From positions 1 through 37,974 of the forward strand of contig NZ_JAAITU010000040.1 of assembly GCF_013304385.1 (NCBI RefSeq): a DNA stretch of 37,974 bases, given 5' to 3'. Of this stretch, positions 31,931-37,974 are shown in pieces (position 1 is the stretch's first letter; each line of letters begins with the position of its first letter). Source of the stretch: Blautia glucerasea (GTDB lineage Bacteria; Bacillota; Clostridia; Lachnospirales; Lachnospiraceae). The notes beneath the pieces are model-generated. The model had not been told where the DNA came from and did no database searches. It was given only the letters and a program-made list of their open reading frames with translations. A program made the translations under genes and the position numbers.

Positions 31931-32446
31931 ATGTCAGAAGCAAAATGGTATGTGGTTCATACCTATTCAGGGTATGAGAACAAGGTAAAGGCCAACATTG
32001 AAAAAACAATTGAGAACAGACATCTGGAAGACCAGATCCTGGAGGTTCGTGTTCCGCTGCAGGATGTAGTGGAGATGAAGAATGGCGTTGCCAAATCTGT
32101 CCAGAAAAAAATGTTTCCAGGTTATGTGCTCCTCAACATGATCATGAATGATGATACCTGGTATGTTGTCCGCAACACCAGGGGAGTTACGGGATTTGTA
32201 GGGCCGGGATCCAAGCCGGTGCCTCTGACAGAAGCAGAAATGCAGCCCCTTGGCATCCATGAGGAGAGCGTTCAGGTGGATTTTGAAGAAGGAGACATGG
32301 TTGTGGTAACAGGCGGAGCCTGGAAAGATACCACAGGTGTTGTATCAGCTATTAATCTGCCAAAACAGGTTGTGACTATCAATGTTGAACTGTTCGGCCG
32401 CGAAACACCGGTAGAGATCAGTTTCGCAGAGATCAAGAAAATGTAA
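31931..32446 (+). CDS. nusG: transcription termination/antitermination factor NusG
   Basis: A 171-aa protein. The NGN domain (1-105) starts AKWYVVHTYSGYENKVK and contains KKMFPGYVLL and VRNTRGVTGFVG. The C-terminal KOW domain (120-171) starts FEEGDMVVVTGGAWKD. It binds RNA polymerase and couples transcription with translation. AAAGGTGG lies 5 bp before the ATG at 31931. The GTG nine bases earlier is inside that site and is rejected. Confidence 0.96.
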   Translation: MSEAKWYVVHTYSGYENKVKANIEKTIENRHLEDQILEVRVPLQDVVEMKNGVAKSVQKKMFPGYVLLNMIMNDDTWYVVRNTRGVTGFVGPGSKPVPLTEAEMQPLGIHEESVQVDFEEGDMVVVTGGAWKDTTGVVSAINLPKQVVTINVELFGRETPVEISFAEIKKM

Positions 32447-32471
32447 ATTATTAATCAGGTAACACGATATC

Positions 32472-32501
32472 GTGGGAGGGATATACCCCCGCCAATACCA
32501 C
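32472..32501 (+). promoter_or_regulatory. hairpin leader of rplK, possible L1 operator
   Basis: GTGGGAGGG pairs through CCCCC and CCAC, closing just before AGGAGG. An almost identical element (GTGGGAGGG...CCCCGC...TACCAC) lies before rplA. L1 is known to repress the L11-L1 mRNA in other bacteria by binding a leader site that mimics its rRNA site. Confidence 0.5.
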
Positions 32502-32517
32502 ATAGGAGGTGCCGAAA

Positions 32518-32943
32518 ATGGCAAAAAAAGTAACAGGCTATATAAAATTACAGATTCCCGCTGGTAAAGCAACTCCAGCACCACCTGTAGGTCCAGCTCT
32601 TGGACAGCACGGTGTAAATATCGTTCAGTTTACAAAAGAGTTTAACGCAAGAACAGCTGATCAGGGTGATATGATCATTCCGGTTGTTATCACTGTTTAC
32701 GCAGACAGAAGTTTCAGCTTCATAACCAAAACTCCGCCGGCTGCAGTTCTTCTTAAGAAAGCTGCAAACATCAAATCTGGTTCCGGCGTACCGAACAAAA
32801 CAAAAGTTGCAAAGGTTACAAAGGCTCAGGTTCAGGAGATTGCAGAGCTGAAGATGAAAGACCTGAATGCAGCATCCATCGAAGCAGCTATGAGCATGAT
32901 TGCTGGTACTGCAAGAAGTATGGGAATCGAAGTAGTTGATTGA
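32518..32943 (+). CDS. rplK: 50S ribosomal protein L11
   Basis: A 141-aa protein: [33 protein letters not shown] with the proline-rich hinge, and the C-terminal rRNA-binding half [10 protein letters not shown]. It forms the GTPase-associated stalk base with 23S rRNA. The start at 32518 follows AGGAGGTGCCGAAA. Confidence 0.97.
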   Translation: MAKKVTGYIKLQIPAGKATPAPPVGPALGQHGVNIVQFTKEFNARTADQGDMIIPVVITVYADRSFSFITKTPPAAVLLKKAANIKSGSGVPNKTKVAKVTKAQVQEIAELKMKDLNAASIEAAMSMIAGTARSMGIEVVD

Positions 32944-32956
32944 TTATAAGTAGATA

Positions 32957-32985
32957 GTGGGAGGGCTTTTCCCCGCAAATACCAC
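32957..32985 (+). promoter_or_regulatory. hairpin leader of rplA, twin of the rplK leader
   Basis: GTGGGAGGG, a T-rich loop, CCCCGC and TACCAC directly before AGGAGG. Stem and flanks match the rplK leader while the loop differs, suggesting a conserved protein-binding or translational-coupling structure. Confidence 0.5.
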
Positions 32986-32999
32986 AGGAGGTTATAGAA

Positions 33000-33692
33000 A
33001 TGAAACGAGGAAAGAAATATGTGGAAGCTGCGAAAGCAGTTGACCGCTCAACATTATATGATACCGCAGAAGCAATCAGCTTAGTGAAAAAAGCTGCAGT
33101 TGCAAAGTTTGACGAGACCATCGAAGTTCATATCCGTACAGGCTGCGATGGACGTCATGCAGATCAGCAGATCCGTGGTGCAGTTGTTCTGCCGCACGGA
33201 ACAGGTAAAAAGGTTCGTGTTCTTGTATTCGCAAGAGACGCTAAAGCTGAGGAAGCAAAGGCAGCAGGCGCTGAGTTCGTAGGAGCTGAGGAGCTTATTC
33301 CGAAGATCCAGAACGAAGGATGGCTGGATTTCGACGTTGTTGTTGCAACACCTGACATGATGGGCGTTGTAGGACGTCTGGGTCGTGTACTTGGACCGAA
33401 AGGTTTAATGCCAAACCCGAAAGCTGGTACTGTAACCATGGATGTTACAAAAGCGGTTCATGATATCAAAGCCGGTAAGATCGAATACCGTCTTGACAAA
33501 ACAAATATCATCCATGTTCCGGTTGGTAAAGCTTCCTTTACCGAGGAGCAGTTAAGCGACAACTTCCAGACGCTGATTGGAGCTATTTTAAAGGCAAGAC
33601 CAAGCACACTGAAAGGTCAGTATTTAAGAAGCGTTACAATCGCTCCTACAATGGGACCTGGTGTGAAGATCAACCCAATGAAATTAGCTTAA
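33000..33692 (+). CDS. rplA: 50S ribosomal protein L1
   Basis: A 230-aa protein with the family signatures [21 protein letters not shown], the central [21 protein letters not shown] and the end [16 protein letters not shown]. It forms the mobile L1 stalk and often represses its own operon. Normally rplJ-rplL follow; here a terminator and a carboxypeptidase gene follow instead. Confidence 0.97.
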   Translation: MKRGKKYVEAAKAVDRSTLYDTAEAISLVKKAAVAKFDETIEVHIRTGCDGRHADQQIRGAVVLPHGTGKKVRVLVFARDAKAEEAKAAGAEFVGAEELIPKIQNEGWLDFDVVVATPDMMGVVGRLGRVLGPKGLMPNPKAGTVTMDVTKAVHDIKAGKIEYRLDKTNIIHVPVGKASFTEEQLSDNFQTLIGAILKARPSTLKGQYLRSVTIAPTMGPGVKINPMKLA

Positions 33693-33711
33693 TAGATTAA
33701 GACAGTAAGAT

Positions 33712-33752
33712 AAAGCCTCCGCCGGAGCCAGTATGGGCACCGGGGAGGCTTT
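33712..33752 (+). terminator. terminator after rplA
   Basis: AAAGCCTCC...GGAGGCTTT with inner CCGG...CCGG pairing, 20 bp after the rplA stop. The T run is short, so some read-through into the next gene is possible. Confidence 0.7.
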
Positions 33753-33774
33753 CCTGTATTAAGGAGGAGAAAGG

Positions 33775-34746
33775 ATGGCAGCAGGGCGAAGAAAACGCAG
33801 ACGGAGAAATTATAGAAAACGGCTGCTGATTTGTCTGTTGGTGCAGATTCTGGCATTGACAGCCTTTGGATGTGCCCTGGGATGGAATAGAGGTGTTAGT
33901 TCTTTTGTAGCAGACATAGCAGGGAAATTTTCTTCTCCTGTGATTGCTGACCTAGATTTGTCCGGGATCTGGAGTACCTGTGCAGTTCTTATGGATGAAA
34001 GAAGCGGTAAGGTGATCAGTCAGGTATCAGGAGAGGAACGGATGTACCCGGCCTCCATGACAAAGGTTATGACAGCGATTGTAGCTATAGAGGCACTACC
34101 AGGATTGCAGAAGCAGATAACCCTTTCAGGGGATGACATTGATCAGTTGTACAAGCATGATGCCACTCAGGCAGGCTTTCAGCTTGGTGAGAAGGTAACA
34201 GCTCTGGATCTGTTGTATGGTGTTATGCTGCCATCCGGAGCAGAGTGCTGTCTGGCACTGGCACAGGATATTTCCGGTTCCGAAGCAAAATTTGTGGAAA
34301 AAATGAATGAGAAAGCAAAAAAGCTTGGGATGGATGGAACCCATTTTTGTGACTGTACAGGCCTCCATGATCCTGAGCATTACAGTACAGCCCGGGACAT
34401 TGCAGTTCTTATGCGTTATGCAGTGCATAATCCGGTATTTCGCAAGATTGCCCAGGCAGTCAGACATACTTCCCAGGGAACCAACCTTCACCCGGACGGG
34501 ATCACCTATTACAGCAGTATGCTTAAGAATATGCCTGATCCGTCTGTAACCGGAGGAGAGATACTGGGCGGGAAGACTGGGTATACGGATGTGGCTGGCC
34601 ACTGCCTTGCAAGCTTTGCCAGGATTAAAGACAGAGAGTACATTCTGGTGACAGCAGGAGCATATAGCGACAACGATCCTATTCCCCACATTGAAGATGC
34701 TTATACCATATACAACCGTCTGGGGAGAGTTGTGGACGGAAAGTGA
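33775..34746 (+). CDS. D-alanyl-D-alanine carboxypeptidase (PBP5 family)
   Basis: A 323-aa extracytoplasmic enzyme trimming the terminal D-Ala of peptidoglycan stem peptides. The very basic N terminus (GRRKRRRRNYRKR) plus a hydrophobic helix (17-35) is a signal anchor or signal peptide. The catalytic motifs are SMTK (S94, K97) and KTG (K267 in GGKTGYT). The second motif reads SGA (154-156) where the classical form is SxN, a variant I recall from clostridial members. The C-terminal beta domain and membrane helix of longer PBP5 enzymes are absent. AAGGAGGAGAAAGG lies before the ATG. Confidence 0.9.
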   Translation: MAAGRRKRRRRNYRKRLLICLLVQILALTAFGCALGWNRGVSSFVADIAGKFSSPVIADLDLSGIWSTCAVLMDERSGKVISQVSGEERMYPASMTKVMTAIVAIEALPGLQKQITLSGDDIDQLYKHDATQAGFQLGEKVTALDLLYGVMLPSGAECCLALAQDISGSEAKFVEKMNEKAKKLGMDGTHFCDCTGLHDPEHYSTARDIAVLMRYAVHNPVFRKIAQAVRHTSQGTNLHPDGITYYSSMLKNMPDPSVTGGEILGGKTGYTDVAGHCLASFARIKDREYILVTAGAYSDNDPIPHIEDAYTIYNRLGRVVDGK

Positions 34747-34774
34747 AAGATGGTGTAAAATAGCCTGTGAAAAA

Positions 34775-34838
34775 CTGAGTAAAAGAAAGACTGAGTAAAA
34801 GAAAGACTGAGTAAAAGAATAGGCTGAGTAAAAGAAAG
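34775..34838 (+). repeat. four tandem copies of CTGAGTAAAAGAA
   Basis: CTGAGTAAAAGAA at 34775, 34791, 34807 and 34824, with a 16-17 bp period, fills most of the gap between the carboxypeptidase gene and deoB and ends at the deoB ribosome binding site (AAGAAAGAGG). Confidence 0.8.
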
Positions 34839-34848
34839 AGGTAGCCGT

Positions 34849-36036
34849 ATGAGAAAATTTAAACGTATTTTTCTGATCGTAATTGATTCTCTTGGAATCG
34901 GAGCCATGAAGGATGCTGCCGAATATGGAGACGCAGGAGCAGATACTCTTGGACACATTGACCGTACAGTAAAAGAACTGAAGCTTCCGGCTATGGAAAA
35001 GCTGGGGCTTGGGAATTTGTGCACACTTTCACATGTGGCACCTTCTGATCATCCTTTAGGATATTATGCCCGCTTAAATGAAGCCAGCCTGGGGAAGGAT
35101 ACCATGACCGGTCACTGGGAGATGATGGGGCTTCATATCACCACACCATTTAAAACATTTACAGAGCATGGTTTTCCACCGGAACTGATCCATGAATTAG
35201 AAGAAAGAACCGGTCATAAGATTGTAGGAAACCGTTCAGAGAGCGGCACTAAGATCCTGGATGACCTGGGAGAGCATCAGATCCGTACAGGAGATATGAT
35301 CGTTTATACTTCTGCAGATTCCGTGCTGCAGATCGCAGGGCATGAAGAGACCTTTGGTCTGGATGAATTATACAGATGCTGTGAGATCGCCCGTGAGATC
35401 ACCATGAAGGATGAATGGAAGGTAGGCCGTGTGATCGCAAGACCTTACGTGGGACGCAAAAAGGGAGAGTTTAAGCGGACACCAAACCGTCACGATTATG
35501 CAGTAAGTCCCTTTGGGAAGACAGCATTGGATATATTAAAGGATGCAGGATATGATGTGATCAGTGTAGGCAAAATCGCAGATATTTTCAACAATCAGGG
35601 CATTACTGAAAAATACCATTCTGACAGCAGTGTGCAGGGAATGGAACAGACTATAGAGATTGCAAAAAGGGATTTTCATGGTCTGACATTTGTAAATCTT
35701 GTGGATTTTGATGCTTTGTGGGGACACAGAAGGAACCCGGAAGGGTATGGCAGGGAACTGGAGAAGTTCGATGAAAAGCTGACACAGCTGCTGCCTTTGA
35801 TCCGGGAAGACGACCTTCTGATGATCACTGCAGATCACGGAAATGATCCGACCTATACAGGCACAGACCATACCAGAGAGCAGACTCCGCTGCTGATTTA
35901 TTCACCTGGCTTGAAAGGCGGGCAGCTGCCGGTTCAGGATACCTTTGCAGTGTCAGGCGCTACCATTCTGGATAATTTCGGCCTTTCTCCTGCAGAGGGA
36001 ATGATCGGGCATACACTTGGAGGATTGCTGGCCTGA
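34849..36036 (+). CDS. deoB: phosphopentomutase
   Basis: A 395-aa enzyme of the alkaline phosphatase fold, interconverting (deoxy)ribose 1- and 5-phosphates in nucleoside salvage. It has metal-site and catalytic motifs [30 protein letters not shown] with the phosphorylated Thr, FDALWGHRR and TADHGNDPT...[10 protein letters not shown]. Length matches the family. GAGGTAGCC lies before the ATG. It may share a transcript with the carboxypeptidase gene upstream, 102 bp away. Confidence 0.96.
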   Translation: MRKFKRIFLIVIDSLGIGAMKDAAEYGDAGADTLGHIDRTVKELKLPAMEKLGLGNLCTLSHVAPSDHPLGYYARLNEASLGKDTMTGHWEMMGLHITTPFKTFTEHGFPPELIHELEERTGHKIVGNRSESGTKILDDLGEHQIRTGDMIVYTSADSVLQIAGHEETFGLDELYRCCEIAREITMKDEWKVGRVIARPYVGRKKGEFKRTPNRHDYAVSPFGKTALDILKDAGYDVISVGKIADIFNNQGITEKYHSDSSVQGMEQTIEIAKRDFHGLTFVNLVDFDALWGHRRNPEGYGRELEKFDEKLTQLLPLIREDDLLMITADHGNDPTYTGTDHTREQTPLLIYSPGLKGGQLPVQDTFAVSGATILDNFGLSPAEGMIGHTLGGLLA

Positions 36037-36092
36037 AGCTGATGTAAGGATGTTTCACTTTTTTGAAAAGAATAATTCCGGAAAGAACGGGG

Positions 36093-36121
36093 TTGAATTT
36101 AAGCATCCTTAATATTATAAT
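36093..36121 (+). promoter_or_regulatory. pgi promoter
   Basis: TTGAAT, a 17-bp spacer and TATAAT, about 55 bp before the pgi ATG. Confidence 0.7.
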
Positions 36122-36176
36122 GGCTTTGAATAAAGAGAAAATACAAGAACAGATTACGATTAAGGAGGAATCAATC

Positions 36177-37757
36177 ATGATTACCTGGAAAAACCTGGAT
36201 ACACTTGATTCGTTTAAAGAGCTTTCACAGACTGCGAAGGTTGATGTTGCAGATGTGATGAAGGGTGAGGGCGGCGCAGAGCGTGTGAAGAAATACAGCG
36301 TTCCCATGGCTGCAGGACTGACTTATCATTATGCTGCAAAAGCAGTGGATGACCAGGTGCTGGAAGCATTGAAGAAGCTGGCAGAAGAAGCACAGCTTAC
36401 AGAGAAGTTTCAGGCTCTTTACAATGGAGAGGTGATTAATACAGGAGAGAAACGTCTTGTTCTTCATCATATGACACGTGGCCAGCTTGGAGACAAAGTA
36501 GAGGCTGATGGTGTTGATAAACGTGCTTTCTATGTAGAGCAGCAGGAGAAGATCGCAGATTTTGCCAATAAAGTTCATGCAGGTGAGATCACAAACGCAG
36601 CAGGTGAGAAATTCACTACAGTTGTTCAGATCGGTATCGGCGGAAGTGACCTTGGACCGAGAGCCATGTATCTTGCTCTTGAGAACTGGGCAAAGAGAAA
36701 TAATAAATTCAAGATGGAAGCGAAGTTCATCAGCAATGTAGATCCGGATGATGCAGCAGCAGTTCTGGCATCTATTGATGTTGCTCATTCTATCTTTATC
36801 CTGGTTTCCAAATCAGGAACAACCCTTGAGACACTTACCAATGAATCTTTTGTAAAAGATGCCCTGAAGAATGCAGGACTGGATGCTTCCAAGCATATGA
36901 TCGCAGTTACAAGTGAGACTTCACCTCTTGCAAAGAGTGATGATTATCTGGCAGCATTCTTTATGGATGACTATATCGGTGGACGTTACTCTTCCACATC
37001 TGCAGTAGGCGGTGCAGTATTATCCCTGGCCTTTGGTCCGGATGTATTTGCACAGTTCCTGAAAGGCGCAGGAGAAGAGGATGTCCTTGCAAAGAATGAG
37101 GATATTTTCCAGAACCCGGCAATGCTGGATGCACTGATCGGTGTATATGAGAGAAATGTACTTGGTTATCCAAGCACAGCTGTATTACCATATTCACAGG
37201 GATTGAGCCGTTTCCCGGCACACCTTCAGCAGCTGGATATGGAGTCAAATGGAAAGTCTGTCAACAGATTTGGCGAGCCTGTAGATTATGTGACAGGACC
37301 GGTTATTTTCGGTGAGCCTGGTACAAACGGCCAGCATTCCTTCTATCAGCTGCTTCATCAGGGAACTGACATTATCCCGCTGCAGTTCATTGGCTTTAAG
37401 AACAACCAGATGGGTACAGATGTTGTAATCCAGGGAAGCACCAGCCAGCAGAAGCTTTGTGCAAACGTTGCTGCACAGATCGTTGCTTTTGCCTGCGGCA
37501 AAGAAGATGAGAACCAGAATAAGAACTTCAAGGGCGGCCGTCCTTCCAGCATTATCATTGGAGAGCAGCTTACACCTGAGGCAATGGGGGCTCTTCTTGC
37601 TCACTTTGAGAACAAGGTTATGTTCCAGGGCTTTGTATGGAACTTAAACAGCTTTGACCAGGAAGGCGTACAGCTTGGAAAGGTTCTGGCTAAAAAGGTT
37701 CTTGCACATGAGACAGAGGGTGCACTGAAGGAATTAAGCGATCTTCTGAACATCTGA
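36177..37757 (+). CDS. pgi: glucose-6-phosphate isomerase
   Basis: A 526-aa cytosolic glycolytic enzyme interconverting glucose-6-phosphate and fructose-6-phosphate. Motifs are IGIGGSDLGPRAMY, FILVSKSGTTLETLTN, GGRYSSTSAVGG, the second family signature GEPGTNGQHSFYQLLHQGT and the C-terminal FDQEGVQLGKVLAKK. AAGGAGGAATCAATC precedes the ATG at 36177; an earlier in-frame start at 36063 lies before the promoter and is rejected. It has its own promoter and terminator. Confidence 0.97.
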   Translation: MITWKNLDTLDSFKELSQTAKVDVADVMKGEGGAERVKKYSVPMAAGLTYHYAAKAVDDQVLEALKKLAEEAQLTEKFQALYNGEVINTGEKRLVLHHMTRGQLGDKVEADGVDKRAFYVEQQEKIADFANKVHAGEITNAAGEKFTTVVQIGIGGSDLGPRAMYLALENWAKRNNKFKMEAKFISNVDPDDAAAVLASIDVAHSIFILVSKSGTTLETLTNESFVKDALKNAGLDASKHMIAVTSETSPLAKSDDYLAAFFMDDYIGGRYSSTSAVGGAVLSLAFGPDVFAQFLKGAGEEDVLAKNEDIFQNPAMLDALIGVYERNVLGYPSTAVLPYSQGLSRFPAHLQQLDMESNGKSVNRFGEPVDYVTGPVIFGEPGTNGQHSFYQLLHQGTDIIPLQFIGFKNNQMGTDVVIQGSTSQQKLCANVAAQIVAFACGKEDENQNKNFKGGRPSSIIIGEQLTPEAMGALLAHFENKVMFQGFVWNLNSFDQEGVQLGKVLAKKVLAHETEGALKELSDLLNI

Positions 37758-37817
37758 TGTACGATCAGGTATATGAATCAATATTAATAAGGTTTTGAGG
37801 GTGAAAGCCCTTAATTT

Positions 37818-37871
37818 AAAAAGCACAGAAGTTATTGTCCGAAAACATGGACTTTAACTACTGTGCTTTTT
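37818..37871. terminator. terminator after pgi
   Basis: AAAAAGCACAG...CTGTGCTTTTT arms with inner AGTTA...TAACT and GTCC...GGAC pairing. T and A runs on both sides make it bidirectional. Confidence 0.85.
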
Positions 37872-37920
37872 GTTGCATTAATTAATATGAATTTCAGTGC
37901 TATGCGCCTATGTGGTTTTT

Positions 37921-37974
37921 ATATCAGCTGGGAGTCAATCCCCCAGCTGATATAGCCTCCGGCAGGATTGCAGA
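37921..37974. repeat. three-hairpin repeat, copy 3 (cut by window end)
   Basis: The 54 bases at the window edge are identical to the first 54 of copy 1 (hairpin A and the GCCTCCGGCAGGATTGCAGA linker), in the same orientation. Hairpins B and C are expected just beyond the edge. The outer AATATTGG arm seen at copy 1 is not present on its left. Confidence 0.85.

Noticed and set aside
34126..34956. 276-aa minus-strand frame over the carboxypeptidase gene
   Set aside because: Antisense shadow crossing an intergenic tandem repeat, with no recognisable domain.

Overview
The window reads as a chromosomal segment of a low-to-moderate GC Firmicute, most likely a gut Lachnospiraceae (Blautia/Dorea-like). 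Pointers to this are the glgC-glgD pair, the rpmG-secE-nusG-rplK-rplA cluster, TnpV- and MobV-type mobile genes, DUF3784/DUF2007-type accessory proteins, strong AGGAGG-type ribosome binding sites and consensus sigma-A promoters. The genus is inference only.

Region 1 (about 1-7.1 kb) is accessory DNA. It holds a small membrane protein and a membrane-anchored XRE regulator. Next comes a compact convergent small-toxin/antisense-RNA module (about 1505-1865), then a hairpin-rich oriT-like stretch, a MobV relaxase broken by a one-base deletion, and tnpV. After these lies a three-gene unit: a secreted triple-repeat coiled-coil protein followed by an OmpR-type response regulator and its histidine kinase. 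TTGACA-like hexamers spaced exactly 11 bp apart sit in front of the secreted gene, as expected for control by an OmpR/PhoP-type regulator.

Region 2 (about 7.1-9.6 kb) is a scar of mobile elements. An intact IS256-family transposase cuts off a small gene after about 30 codons. Beside it lies a degenerate IS66 transposase fused to the last five codons and terminator of a second copy of the small-toxin module.

Region 3 (about 9.6-13.7 kb) holds a MerR regulator with a self-type 19-bp-spacer palindromic promoter and an XRE repressor. The XRE gene is divergent from an operon of TM2/zinc-ribbon, SPFH-SHOCT and zinc-ribbon/DUF6591-like envelope proteins. A mobile-looking double hairpin has been read into the C terminus of the SPFH protein.

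Region 4 (13.8-20 kb) is core metabolism: an M42 aminopeptidase, divergent uraA and upp (uracil salvage), and glgC-glgD (ADP-glucose for glycogen) with a small conserved protein upstream.

Region 5 (20-31.3 kb) is a surface-glycan locus. It contains two GT2 glycosyltransferases, UDP-glucose dehydrogenase, a 920-aa GT2/TagF-like fusion, a polyprenyl-phosphate sugar-phosphate transferase, TagD (CDP-glycerol synthesis) and a 769-aa protein that looks like a LicD pseudoenzyme fused to a TPR-like helical array. Together these suggest a glycerol-phosphate- and possibly uronate-containing wall or exopolymer. The locus also carries a dispersed three-hairpin repeat of about 125 bp (two full copies flanking ugd, a third running off the right edge) and a related family of AACTGT...ACAGTT palindromes.

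Region 6 (31.4-38 kb) is housekeeping: rpmG, secE, nusG, rplK and rplA (with near-identical hairpins in front of rplK and rplA), a D-Ala-D-Ala carboxypeptidase, deoB (phosphopentomutase) and pgi.
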